Made by a program: the position numbers and the translations under genes. Below the pieces are notes generated by a model, which was not told where the DNA came from, did no database searches, and worked only from the letters and a program-made list of their open reading frames with translations. Below, piece by piece: positions 5,453 through 11,964 of a stretch of 12,764 nucleotides of DNA. The stretch lies in contig JBIQLO010000112.1 of assembly GCA_044464175.1 (NCBI GenBank), positions 1 through 12,764 on the forward strand, written 5' to 3'. Positions within the stretch are counted from its first letter, which is position 1. Every line of letters starts with the position of its first letter. This DNA comes from JBIQLO01 sp044464175. Its GTDB lineage: Bacteria > Planctomycetota > Phycisphaerae > Tepidisphaerales > Tepidisphaeraceae.

Positions 5453-6157
5453 ATGGGCAGGAGCTTTTTCGGGCGCACCGAGGCCGAGTTGTATGCGGGA
5501 TCGATCCATTTTTCGCAAACCATCTCGCTCGATCCGGCGGCGTATGGGCTGAATCAACAGCAGGCCGACGACTACGCGGCGGCCAACGCCCTCTGGGTGG
5601 CGGCGTATGAGGCGGCCGCCGACGAGCAGACCCGCACCCGCCTCCTGGTCGCGGCCAAAAGAGCGGCCGCCGCGACGATCCGGGCCCTGGCGTCCAATCT
5701 GGCCCAGATCATCAACGGCACCCCGGGCGTCAGCGACGCTCAAAAACTGGACCTGGGATTAAGCGTGCGCACCCGGCCCTCGCGGATTGGCCGGCCGACG
5801 CACCGGCCGCTGGTGGAGGTGCTGGCAGTGACGGGGCGCACCGTGATGCTCCGCATCCACGACGCCAACCGCCGCGGCAAACCCGCCGGCGCGGCCGCCG
5901 CGTGGGTCTACACCTTCATCGGGGAGACCTACCCCGCCGATGCGGACCAGTGGCGCAACGAAGGCGCCGCCACGCGGGCGAAACATTCGATCACCTTCCC
6001 CAGCGCCCTGCCCGCCGGCCAGCAGGTCTGGATCCGCGCCGCATGGGTCAACCCCCGCCAGGAACCCGGCCCGATGAGCATGCCCATCACCACCAACCTC
6101 CAGGGCGGCGGCGCGGCGATCGCTCAGCGCCTGGTGACGATGGGCAAAGCCGCCTGA
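5453..6157 (+). CDS. Unassigned protein: helical N-terminus plus beta-rich C-terminus
   Basis: The start at 5453 is chosen for the strong AAGGAG at 5440-5444 (8-base spacing); the frame stays open upstream to 5252, but that part reads through repeats. The 234-residue product has an Ala-rich helical half (about 20-105: LNQQQADDYAAANALWVAAYEAAADEQTRT..., then AAKRAAAATIRALASNLAQIING) and a C-terminal half of alternating strands with RTVMLRIHDANRRGKPAGAAAAWVYTF, FPSALPAGQQVWIRAAWVN and PGPMSMPITTNL, reminiscent of a fibronectin-III-like sandwich. No signal peptide or membrane helix is seen. I recall similar hypothetical proteins in Planctomycetota and other PVC bacteria, with no function known; that memory should be checked. 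It stands alone, with repeats on both sides. Confidence 0.82.
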   Translation: MGRSFFGRTEAELYAGSIHFSQTISLDPAAYGLNQQQADDYAAANALWVAAYEAAADEQTRTRLLVAAKRAAAATIRALASNLAQIINGTPGVSDAQKLDLGLSVRTRPSRIGRPTHRPLVEVLAVTGRTVMLRIHDANRRGKPAGAAAAWVYTFIGETYPADADQWRNEGAATRAKHSITFPSALPAGQQVWIRAAWVNPRQEPGPMSMPITTNLQGGGAAIAQRLVTMGKAA

Positions 6158-6338
6158 GCGAGTCCCAAAGATGAATCACCACAGAGACACAGAGGGCACG
6201 GAGAGGGAATAAAGGAATCGTTGCCACAGATGAACACAGATGTTTTTCCGAACCGCCCGGAGCGCGGGCGTCCTCGCCGGCATGGTGGGGCGATTCTGCG
6301 CCTTGAGCGGAAATGATTCCCGTCCCCTTCGGATTTCC
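6158..6338. repeat. Intergenic dispersed-repeat strings
   Basis: A 181-base gap between two convergent genes. It contains CACCACAGAGACACAGAG followed by GGCACGGAGAG (about 6178-6206), then TTGCCACAGATGAACACAG with ATG (about 6221-6242), then a GC-rich GGAGCGCGGGCGTCCTCGCC segment (about 6259-6278). Such strings are scattered between genes in many environmental bacterial genomes; their function is unknown. I see no clear terminator and no gene. Confidence 0.55.
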
Positions 6339-7646
6339 CTACTTGCTAGGTGGCTTCCGCATACGTATTGCCAGCGCATACCTCTTCTTGCCCGCCTTCA
6401 ATTTCTCAATGGTATAAGGTAGGTCGAGCATCCTACCATACTCGGCGAGATCAGTTATTTTAAAATGATTCCATATCAAGTTGATTAAATGTTGATCGAG
6501 GACTTCCTTCAGTAAATTTAATGCTTGATCGTTGTCGGATTTGTCTTGTGCTGAGTGAACAAAAAGGTTGCGTCGAAGTCGCGCTGCATTGAGGCGTTCC
6601 TTAGCCAATTTCCTGTCATGGAATATCCAGGACGCGCGCTCGACCGTCTTGTCATAGTTGGCCCCGACCGTGTCCGTCATATACTCGAGCAACGCCCATA
6701 ACTGTAAAAACGCGAGTGAGGGATCCGCGTAATCCAGCGCAAATGCGTACCGTCGAATGAGCTGTTCCAATTGATACCTACGTTTGTCCGGCAGAATGCG
6801 AATTTTGCGAAAGTAGCCACGACGTTTGGATTCGATTTTATTCCAACCATCTTTAGGCTTGAAAAGTTCGCGGTCACCGGTATACCCAAGATCATAACTG
6901 CATTGATTAGTCGGGCGGCCATCCGCATGAAAAAGTTGATAAATCGGTCCGAGGTGGACGACACCGACGGGCTTTTGTCTCTTCAGACCAAATGTGATCG
7001 ACGACTTCCCCCATGTCCCAATCAAAGTCCAGAGGCCACGAGTAAGATTAATCGCGTCCAGCGCCCGATTCAAAGCCGCCTGCTCGCTTCGACCTTCGGT
7101 TGTTATCTTAACTGTACAATAACTTGTGGATTTCAGATGTTGGCCCTGTGGCGACGCCATGATGGCGGCGTGCCTCGCGTCAGGGTCGGGATAGCGATTG
7201 GAATTTCGCGCGATCTGGCTGATTTTACAGCCGTCCACACTGATCTGTTTACAGGGGAATGATTTCAATGACAAAGACGTTTTAACAATGTATTGAGAAG
7301 GAGTTCTACGAAAATATTCAGCAGCACCTTCATTCGCATACTGTGCCACTTCGTTCGGACGAATCGCGACTTGACCATTTTTCTGTTTGATCAATTTATC
7401 AATTGCGGATCGGCAGATACTCCAGGCATCGGAATCGTTAAGCTCTCGGCCGTCCAGGTCCAGAATCATAAAACTGGAACGGAGGACGGCTTCGATATCA
7501 TATATCCACAAACCTTGCCACGAAATTCCGCCATTCTCGTTTATCTTTGCCTGCTCGCCCATAAGTTTGAGATGTTCCGATGGAGCGTCTTTCTCGCCTC
7601 CTCTTTTGGTATGTGCACCACGCCAGTAGAAATATTGTTTTCCCAT
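6339..7646 (-). CDS. HEPN-motif protein, candidate RNase / defence or toxin gene
   Basis: A 435-residue minus-strand protein from the ATG at 7644-7646, with AGGGG about 4 bases upstream; an ATG at 7656-7658 would add MRGI but has no ribosome binding site. The C-terminal third is helical and contains ARLRRNLFVHSA, giving R359-N360-x3-H364, the R-x4-H arrangement (RN-x3-H variant) of HEPN RNases found in Abi, toxin and CRISPR-associated proteins. The preceding helices (QLEQLIRRYAFALDYADPS, LAFLQLWALLEYMTDTVG) fit a HEPN bundle. The N-terminal ~285 residues have no motif I can assign. Composition is clearly AT-richer than the neighbours (24 of 60 bases are G or C at 6421-6480), orientation is opposite, and repeats lie to its left, so I infer horizontal acquisition. 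No antitoxin-like partner gene is adjacent. Confidence 0.78.
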   Translation of the reverse strand: MGKQYFYWRGAHTKRGGEKDAPSEHLKLMGEQAKINENGGISWQGLWIYDIEAVLRSSFMILDLDGRELNDSDAWSICRSAIDKLIKQKNGQVAIRPNEVAQYANEGAAEYFRRTPSQYIVKTSLSLKSFPCKQISVDGCKISQIARNSNRYPDPDARHAAIMASPQGQHLKSTSYCTVKITTEGRSEQAALNRALDAINLTRGLWTLIGTWGKSSITFGLKRQKPVGVVHLGPIYQLFHADGRPTNQCSYDLGYTGDRELFKPKDGWNKIESKRRGYFRKIRILPDKRRYQLEQLIRRYAFALDYADPSLAFLQLWALLEYMTDTVGANYDKTVERASWIFHDRKLAKERLNAARLRRNLFVHSAQDKSDNDQALNLLKEVLDQHLINLIWNHFKITDLAEYGRMLDLPYTIEKLKAGKKRYALAIRMRKPPSK

Positions 7647-7932
7647 TATTCCCCTCATTATCTAGAATTCTCGCGTCTCAGGGTATCCTGTTCTGCAGAA
7701 AAAATCTTTCGCCGGTCAAAGGTTCGCACGGAGGGGTTAGACGTTTAAAAAGAAATTTGCCGGGTAGATCGAGGTTTACCCCACGATCAAATAGGAGGTG
7801 GGGGAATTTCCGCCCGACACGCCTTGCTCGCGCGTTCCTGGACGGCGCGTTTGAAGGCTTCTGGCAAGGGCGGGGGTGATCGGGTAAGGTGGCCATCTGA
7901 TCTGAATGGAACGCGAGAACAGAGGGATTGTG
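7647..7932. other. Intergenic region between divergent genes
   Basis: About 286 bases between the minus-strand HEPN gene and the + strand nucleotidyltransferase; it should hold divergent promoters. The part nearest the HEPN gene is AT-richer (for example GTTTAAAAAGAAATTT near 7742-7757) and the part nearest the nucleotidyltransferase is GC-rich. On the minus strand a TTGACC (7713-7718) resembles a -35 box for the HEPN gene but has no good -10 at the right distance. Short frames here look like chance. No RNA gene or tight hairpin recognised. Confidence 0.45.
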
Positions 7933-8709
7933 ATGAAAGGGATTATTATTGGCGCCGGACGCGGCAGTCGGCTCAAGTCGATGACGGACGAGCAGCCGAA
8001 GTGTTATGTGCCGGTGGGGGATCGGCGCATCGTTGATTGGACGCTCGAGGCGTTTGCCAACGCGGGGCTGGGAAAGCCTGTCTTCATCGGCGGCTATCTC
8101 ATCGACCAGATCAAGCGGGATTACCCGCAGTTGACTTTTGTGCACAACGACAACTGGCCCAACAACAACATCCTCGATTCGCTTTTCTATGCCGAGTCGT
8201 TCATGGAGGCGGGCTTTGTCTGTTCCTACTCCGACATCCTTTTCCGCGATACCGTGGTGCGCCGGGCGCTGGATCATCCGGGCGACATCGTTCTGTGCGT
8301 GGATATCCACTGGCGCGATCGCTACGCCCACCGCACCGAGCACCCGGAGGATGACGCCGAAAAGCTCACGGCCAAGGGGGACCGGGTCACGCGCATTCAC
8401 CGGGAAATCCCATCGGACGAGGCCGACGGCGAGTACATCGGCGTGGCCAAGTTCAGCGCCAAGGGGGCCGCGAAGCTGCGCGAGCACTACCACCGCACGC
8501 GCAAGCAGTTCGCCGGCAAAATCTGGCGCGGCGGCCGGCCGTTTGAAAAGGCCTATCTGATCATGATGATCCAGGAGATGATCGAGCAGGGGGAAGTGGT
8601 GCACATGGTCACCACGGCGGGCGACTACATCGAAATCGACACCGAACAGGACTATCAACTGGCCTGCGCCGCCTGGGGCGGGCAGGCCGCGGGCATCAGC
8701 CAGGAATAA
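7933..8709 (+). CDS. Sugar-phosphate/alcohol-phosphate nucleotidyltransferase
   Basis: A 258-residue enzyme of the NTP_transferase (GT-A-like Rossmann) superfamily, joining an NTP to a sugar or alcohol phosphate with release of pyrophosphate. The N-terminal signature MKGIIIGAGRGSRLKSMT (1-18), then QPKCYVPVG (21-29), forms the nucleotide-binding loop with the catalytic Lys23. FVHNDNWPNNNILDSLFYAESF and CSYSDILF follow, the latter containing the likely metal-binding Asp. It ends with GDYIEIDTEQDYQLA, typical of family C-termini that read 'w.didt.edy..a'. Length and the NNILDSLFYA-type motif resemble LicC-like cytidylyltransferases, but an HddC-like heptose role is also possible given the GmhA-like gene downstream. 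The ATG at 7933 has GAGGGA at 7922-7927. It is 6 bases from the next gene, so an operon is likely. Confidence 0.86.
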   Translation: MKGIIIGAGRGSRLKSMTDEQPKCYVPVGDRRIVDWTLEAFANAGLGKPVFIGGYLIDQIKRDYPQLTFVHNDNWPNNNILDSLFYAESFMEAGFVCSYSDILFRDTVVRRALDHPGDIVLCVDIHWRDRYAHRTEHPEDDAEKLTAKGDRVTRIHREIPSDEADGEYIGVAKFSAKGAAKLREHYHRTRKQFAGKIWRGGRPFEKAYLIMMIQEMIEQGEVVHMVTTAGDYIEIDTEQDYQLACAAWGGQAAGISQE

Positions 8710-8715
8710 ACCGAC

Positions 8716-9798
8716 ATGAATCAGACCGTTGCAATGCCAACACTCTTTCCCGCCAGCGTGGTGGGTTCCATTCCGCGGCCCCGGTTCGTGCGCGACCTGG
8801 TGATGGGCACGGACCGCGGCGAGGCGTACGGCCGCGCCATGGACGCGGCCGTGCGTTACGTCGTGGCCATGCAGGAAAAGGCCGGGCTCGACGTCGTGAC
8901 CGACGGCGAATGGCGGCGGGCGAGCTACATCGGCGTCATCGCCGAGCTGGCCAGCGGTTTTGAAGTGGGCACCAATCCCGCCGACGGCCGGCCCTGGACC
9001 ATCGTGACCGGCAAAGTGAAGCCGCGCGGGGGCGGGTTTGTCGCCCGGGAGGTCGAGTTTCTCAAAAGCATCACCGGCAAGCAGATCAAAGCCACGTTGC
9101 CCGCCCCGGCGCTGCTGGGCGAGCGGATGTGGAACGCCGAGCGATCGGCCGGTGCCTACCCCCGCCTTGAAGATTTCGTGCGGGATTGCGCGGTGGTTCT
9201 CAATGAGGAAGCGCGGCGGCTGCGGGATGCGGGGGCGGACATTGTGCAGATCGATGATCCGCATCTGTGCCTGTTCGTGGATGAGCACGTGCGCAGCAGC
9301 TACGACGACCCGACCGCCGCCAGTAACTTTGCCGTCGAGACGACCAACCAGGTGGTCGAGGGGATTCAGGGCGTCAAGTTCGCCGTGCATCTGTGCCGCC
9401 GGGCCGGCGCCCGCGCCCGGGGTGAAGCCCGACACCAGGGGGGCTACGAAGCCATTGTCGATCAGCTCAACCGCCTCAAGGTCAGCCACCTGACCATGGA
9501 GTTCACAGCGCCCGAGGCCGGCGACATGCGCATTTTTGAAATGCTGCGTCCCGATTTTGAGATCGGCCTGGGATGCGTCTCCACGACGCCGGGCCAGATC
9601 GATTCCACCCAGGCCATTGTGGAGCGGGTCGAAAAGGCCCTGCAGTATCTCCCCGCCGGCCGCATCACGCTCAATCCCGATTGCGGCTTTGCCCCGGGTT
9701 CGGCGGCCAAAGTGGACATGGACGAGGTATACGAAAAACTGCAACACGAGGCCGAGGCCTCACGCATTCTCCGCCAGCGCCACGGCGGGGGAAAATAA
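8716..9798 (+). CDS. MetE-like zinc methyltransferase, C-terminal-domain-only type
   Basis: A 360-residue protein of the cobalamin-independent methionine synthase C-terminal (Meth_synt_2/UROD-MetE) fold. It begins FPASVVGSIPRPR (11-23), the family N-terminal signature, and continues with DVVTDGEWRR (59-68) and DAGADIVQIDDP (171-182). The complete zinc/thiolate site is visible: H225 and C227 in VHLCRR, E262 in TMEF, C323 in NPDCGF. It lacks the N-terminal half of classical ~750-residue MetE, so it resembles archaeal-type short MetE or epoxyalkane:CoM-transferase relatives; methyl donor and thiol acceptor cannot be told from sequence. The AGGAA at 8702-8706, inside the end of the preceding gene, serves as ribosome binding site. 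Codons end mostly in C, unlike the G-ending hyp genes. Confidence 0.9.
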   Translation: MNQTVAMPTLFPASVVGSIPRPRFVRDLVMGTDRGEAYGRAMDAAVRYVVAMQEKAGLDVVTDGEWRRASYIGVIAELASGFEVGTNPADGRPWTIVTGKVKPRGGGFVAREVEFLKSITGKQIKATLPAPALLGERMWNAERSAGAYPRLEDFVRDCAVVLNEEARRLRDAGADIVQIDDPHLCLFVDEHVRSSYDDPTAASNFAVETTNQVVEGIQGVKFAVHLCRRAGARARGEARHQGGYEAIVDQLNRLKVSHLTMEFTAPEAGDMRIFEMLRPDFEIGLGCVSTTPGQIDSTQAIVERVEKALQYLPAGRITLNPDCGFAPGSAAKVDMDEVYEKLQHEAEASRILRQRHGGGK

Positions 9799-9810
9799 TG
9801 TAGGGTCCCC

Positions 9811-9916
9811 TCTAAAATGTCGGGTCGATATTTTTTGTGGTGCAGGCGTCTCGCCTGCTTCGGCGTCAGGGCAGGCGAGACGCCTGCACCACACCAGAAT
9901 ACCGGACAATTTAGAG
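9811..9916. repeat. MITE-like nested palindrome with 23-bp perfect stem
   Basis: The core is a perfect 23-bp inverted repeat, 9836-9858 pairing with 9871-9893 around a 12-base loop; its stem holds GTGCAGGCGTCTCGCCTGC and its complement. Outside it, TCTAAAATGTCGGG (from 9811) is imperfectly mirrored by CCGGACAATTTAGA (ending 9916), giving a nested element of ~106 bases. A T6 run (9831-9836) lies on the left side, so on the minus strand it would precede the hairpin as A residues. Nineteen bases of the right arm recur at 5397-5415. It probably limits read-through or stabilises RNA between the MetE-like and SIS genes. Confidence 0.82.
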
Positions 9917-9917
9917 C

Positions 9918-9939
9918 GGAAGCAACACTACTTGCTTCC
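9918..9939. repeat. 8-bp hairpin upstream of the SIS gene
   Basis: GGAAGCAA (9918-9925) pairs perfectly with TTGCTTCC (9932-9939) around CACTAC. It lies two bases right of the nested palindrome and is followed by a T/C-rich stretch (CCATTTACCCTTTTCC, about 9946-9961). It may be a weak rho-independent terminator for the upstream pair or part of the SIS leader. Confidence 0.5.
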
Positions 9940-10018
9940 ATTTGCCATTTACCCTTTTCCATAAAATTCCCGTTCCCCTGGCCACCTCCCGGCATTAAAA
10001 CAATTCGGGAGGTCCCGC

Positions 10019-10669
10019 ATGACCACGCAGATCCAGCCGCTGGCCGACGCCGGCGTTCCGCCCCGGCCGGAGTTTTCCCCCGCCGAGATCGCGCAGAAGA
10101 TTCAGCGGCAGGCGCATGAGGTGGCGCAGTTGAAGGAGCAGTTTTTCGCCGAGAACGGGGAGAGGGTGGCCGAATGCTGCATGAAAATGGCCCGGGCGTT
10201 CGACGCGGGGGGGAAGCTGCTGGTTTTTGGCAACGGGGGCAGCTCTTGCGATGCAGCGCACATGGCGGTGGAATGCACGCATCCGATCATCGACCGGCGG
10301 CCGGCGCTGCCGGCGATTTCGCTGACGACCGACATGGCGATGCTGACGGCGATCGGGAATGACCTGGATTTTTCGCTGGCATACGTGCAGCAGCTTCGGC
10401 TGCTGGGCAAGCCGGGGGACATCGCCATGGGGATGAGCACCAGCGGCAAGTCGGCCAACGTGATCCGGGCGCTGCAGGCGGGGCGGGAGATGGGGCTTTT
10501 GACCGTCGGCTACGCCGGGAAGGATGGGGGGCGGATGCCCAAGGTGTGTGACTACTGTTTCATCGTCCCCAGCTTTTCCATCCCCCGCATCCAGGAGACG
10601 CAGGAGACGCTGCTGCACGTCATGTGGGACATGGTGCACGTGATCCGGGGGGAGGAGGATGTGTTTTGA
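10019..10669 (+). CDS. gmhA: GmhA-like SIS-domain phosphosugar isomerase
   Basis: A 216-residue SIS-domain protein of the GmhA/DiaA group. GmhA isomerises D-sedoheptulose 7-phosphate to D-glycero-D-manno-heptose 7-phosphate for cell-surface heptose. Seen: a helical N-terminus, phosphate-binding GNGGSSCDAAH (71-81) and MSTSGKS (139-145), and a zinc-site quartet H81, E85, Q192, H200. This matches my recollection of E. coli GmhA H61/E65/Q172/H180 with a constant +20 offset and separates it from catalytically inert DiaA. The N-terminal ~20 residues are extra and Pro-rich. GGGAGG at 10007-10012 lies 6 bases before the ATG. It precedes hypE by 83 bases. Substrate is inferred; a role linked to the nucleotidyltransferase upstream or to hydrogenase maturation is unproven. 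Confidence 0.88.
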   Translation: MTTQIQPLADAGVPPRPEFSPAEIAQKIQRQAHEVAQLKEQFFAENGERVAECCMKMARAFDAGGKLLVFGNGGSSCDAAHMAVECTHPIIDRRPALPAISLTTDMAMLTAIGNDLDFSLAYVQQLRLLGKPGDIAMGMSTSGKSANVIRALQAGREMGLLTVGYAGKDGGRMPKVCDYCFIVPSFSIPRIQETQETLLHVMWDMVHVIRGEEDVF

Positions 10670-10676
10670 TCGGGCT

Positions 10677-10746
10677 CAGTGGCCCGTGGTCCGATGCCCG
10701 TGAATTCGAGTCTCGGACCACGGCCCACTGACCACGGACCACGGAG
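10677..10746. repeat. GTGGTCCG-type palindrome, copy A (before hypE)
   Basis: An 18-base arm at 10677-10694 pairs with 10713-10730 with one mismatch; the interior contains CCCGTGAATTCGAG. A further ACCACGGACCACGG follows (10731-10744) and runs straight into the GGAGG that serves as the hypE ribosome binding site. It fills nearly all of the 83-base gap between the SIS gene and hypE. The GTGAATTCG centre is shared with copy B inside hypE. Confidence 0.85.
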
Positions 10747-10752
10747 GACGCC

Positions 10753-11886
10753 ATGACCACCGCCGCCGAACCGATCGACGCCGCCGCGATGTTTTCAAGC
10801 TGCCTGCTGCCCAGGAGCCGGTATGACCACATCCTGCTGGGGCACGGGAGCGGGGGGCAGCTCTCCAACGAGTTGATTCGCCGCATCTTCGTGCCCGGGT
10901 TCGACAATGCCATCCAGGGGGCGCTGGAGGATCAGGCGACGATTCCATTGTCCGTTGCCCGTGGTCCGTCGTCCGTGAATTCGGACCACGGATCACGGAC
11001 CACGGACCACGGACAGATCGCTTTCACCACCGACTCCTTCGTCGTCAAGCCGCTCTTTTTTCCTGGGGGGGACATCGGGAAGCTGGCGGTGCATGGGACG
11101 GTGAACGACCTGGCGGTTGGGGGGGCGACGCCGTTGTGTCTGTCGGCGGCGTTCATCCTGGAGGAGGGGCTGGCGCTGGCCGACCTGCAGCGGATTGTGG
11201 ACTCCATGCGCCAGGCGTGCCAGGCGGCCAACGTGCAGCTGGTGACGGGGGATACGAAGGTGGTCGATCGGGGCAAGGGGGATCAGATTTTCATCACCAC
11301 CAGCGGGATCGGGCTGGTGCCGCCGGGGCGGGCGGGGAAGCTGTCGATCCGCAACGCCCGGCCGGGGGATCAGATCATCGTCTCGGGGACGGTGGGGGAT
11401 CACGGCATCGCGATCATGAGCGTGCGGGAGGGGATCGAGTTCGAGACGGTGCTGGAGAGCGACAGCGCGCCTTTGAGCGACCTGGTGCGGGTGATGCTTG
11501 AGGCATGCCCGGAGATTCACGCCATGCGCGACCCGACGCGGGGGGGGCTGTCCAGCACGTTCAACGAAATGGCCGAGGCGTCGAGGGTGGGGGTACGGCT
11601 GGATCAGGCACACATTCCGATCAAGGCAGAGGTGAAAGCGGCCTGCGAGATGCTGGGGCTGGACCCGCTGTATGTGGCCAACGAGGGGAAGCTGGTGGCG
11701 GCGGTTCCGGCGGAATCGGCCCAGGCGGTGCTGGCGGCGATGCGCAACCATCCGCTGGGGCGGAACGCGGCGATCATCGGCCAGGTGGTGGCGGAGCATC
11801 CGGGCATGGTGATTTTGAAATCTATCGCCGGCGGCGAGCGCGTGGTGACGATGATCTCGGGGGAGCAGTTGCCGCGAATCTGCTGA
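10753..11886 (+). CDS. hypE: Carbamoyl-dehydratase HypE with in-frame palindrome insertion
   Basis: HypE takes carbamoyl from HypF onto its C-terminal Cys and dehydrates it with ATP to a thiocyanate, the cyanide donor for HypC-HypD. The 377-residue protein shows ILLGHGSGGQLSNELI (27-42), the PurM/AIRS-like ATP site FTTDSFVVKPLFFPGGDIGK (91-110), HGTVNDLAVGGA (114-125), TGDTKVV (165-171), SGTVGDHG (211-218), MRDPTRGG (258-265), NEGKLV (310-315), and the essential terminal PRIC with Cys377. Between LEDQATIPL and QIAFTTDSF, where homologues have a short variable loop, are ~21 residues (SVARGPSSV..., then SRTTDHG) encoded by a palindromic repeat in frame. Flanking motifs stay in one frame, so a functional protein with an enlarged loop is likely. 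GGAGG at 10743-10747 supports the ATG. It is separated from hypFCD by 8.6 kb. Confidence 0.95.
   Translation: MTTAAEPIDAAAMFSSCLLPRSRYDHILLGHGSGGQLSNELIRRIFVPGFDNAIQGALEDQATIPLSVARGPSSVNSDHGSRTTDHGQIAFTTDSFVVKPLFFPGGDIGKLAVHGTVNDLAVGGATPLCLSAAFILEEGLALADLQRIVDSMRQACQAANVQLVTGDTKVVDRGKGDQIFITTSGIGLVPPGRAGKLSIRNARPGDQIIVSGTVGDHGIAIMSVREGIEFETVLESDSAPLSDLVRVMLEACPEIHAMRDPTRGGLSSTFNEMAEASRVGVRLDQAHIPIKAEVKAACEMLGLDPLYVANEGKLVAAVPAESAQAVLAAMRNHPLGRNAAIIGQVVAEHPGMVILKSIAGGERVVTMISGEQLPRIC
10951..11013. repeat. GTGGTCCG-type palindrome, copy B (inside hypE)
   Basis: About 63 bases forming an imperfect palindrome around GTGAATTCGG: the left arm has TCCGTTGCCCGTGGTCCG and GTCCGTG, the right arm repeated CACGGACCACGG units. 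It has the same vocabulary and the same GAATTC centre (10977-10982) as copy A. It occupies codons 67-87 of hypE and keeps the frame. Confidence 0.9.
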
Positions 11887-11891
11887 TTTCC

Positions 11892-11961
11892 CGTGGTCCG
11901 TTGTCCGTGGTCCGTGGTCCGGAACAGGCAGCGGCCCACGGACAACGGATAACGGACCACG
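11892..11961. repeat. GTGGTCCG-type palindrome, copy C (after hypE)
   Basis: Arms 11892-11920 and 11933-11961 (29 bases each) are inverted with three mismatches around a 12-base loop. The element starts 5 bases after the hypE stop and ends 3 bases before the FNT start codon, so it fills the entire gap. It can form a long RNA hairpin that could attenuate read-through into the transporter gene or hide its ribosome binding region. Confidence 0.9.
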
Positions 11962-11964
11962 ATA

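Noticed and set aside
6771..7262. A + strand 163-residue frame opposite the HEPN gene
   Set aside because: No ribosome binding site or recognisable domain, and it lies fully antisense to the longer minus-strand frame that carries a HEPN motif.
7776..7976. A 66-residue minus-strand frame in the gap upstream of the nucleotidyltransferase
   Set aside because: It overlaps the nucleotidyltransferase start, has no ribosome binding site or domain, and looks like repeat-derived sequence.
7678..9747. A 689-residue open frame on the minus strand
   Set aside because: It lies antisense to the nucleotidyltransferase and MetE-like genes, which have clear family motifs and ribosome binding sites. The antisense product is a low-complexity His/Pro/Arg/Gly-rich sequence typical of GC-rich shadow frames.
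10951..11013. hypE as a pseudogene disrupted by a repeat
   Set aside because: The frame is uninterrupted, all catalytic motifs and the terminal Cys are present on both sides, and the insertion falls in a variable loop, so an altered but working protein is more likely.
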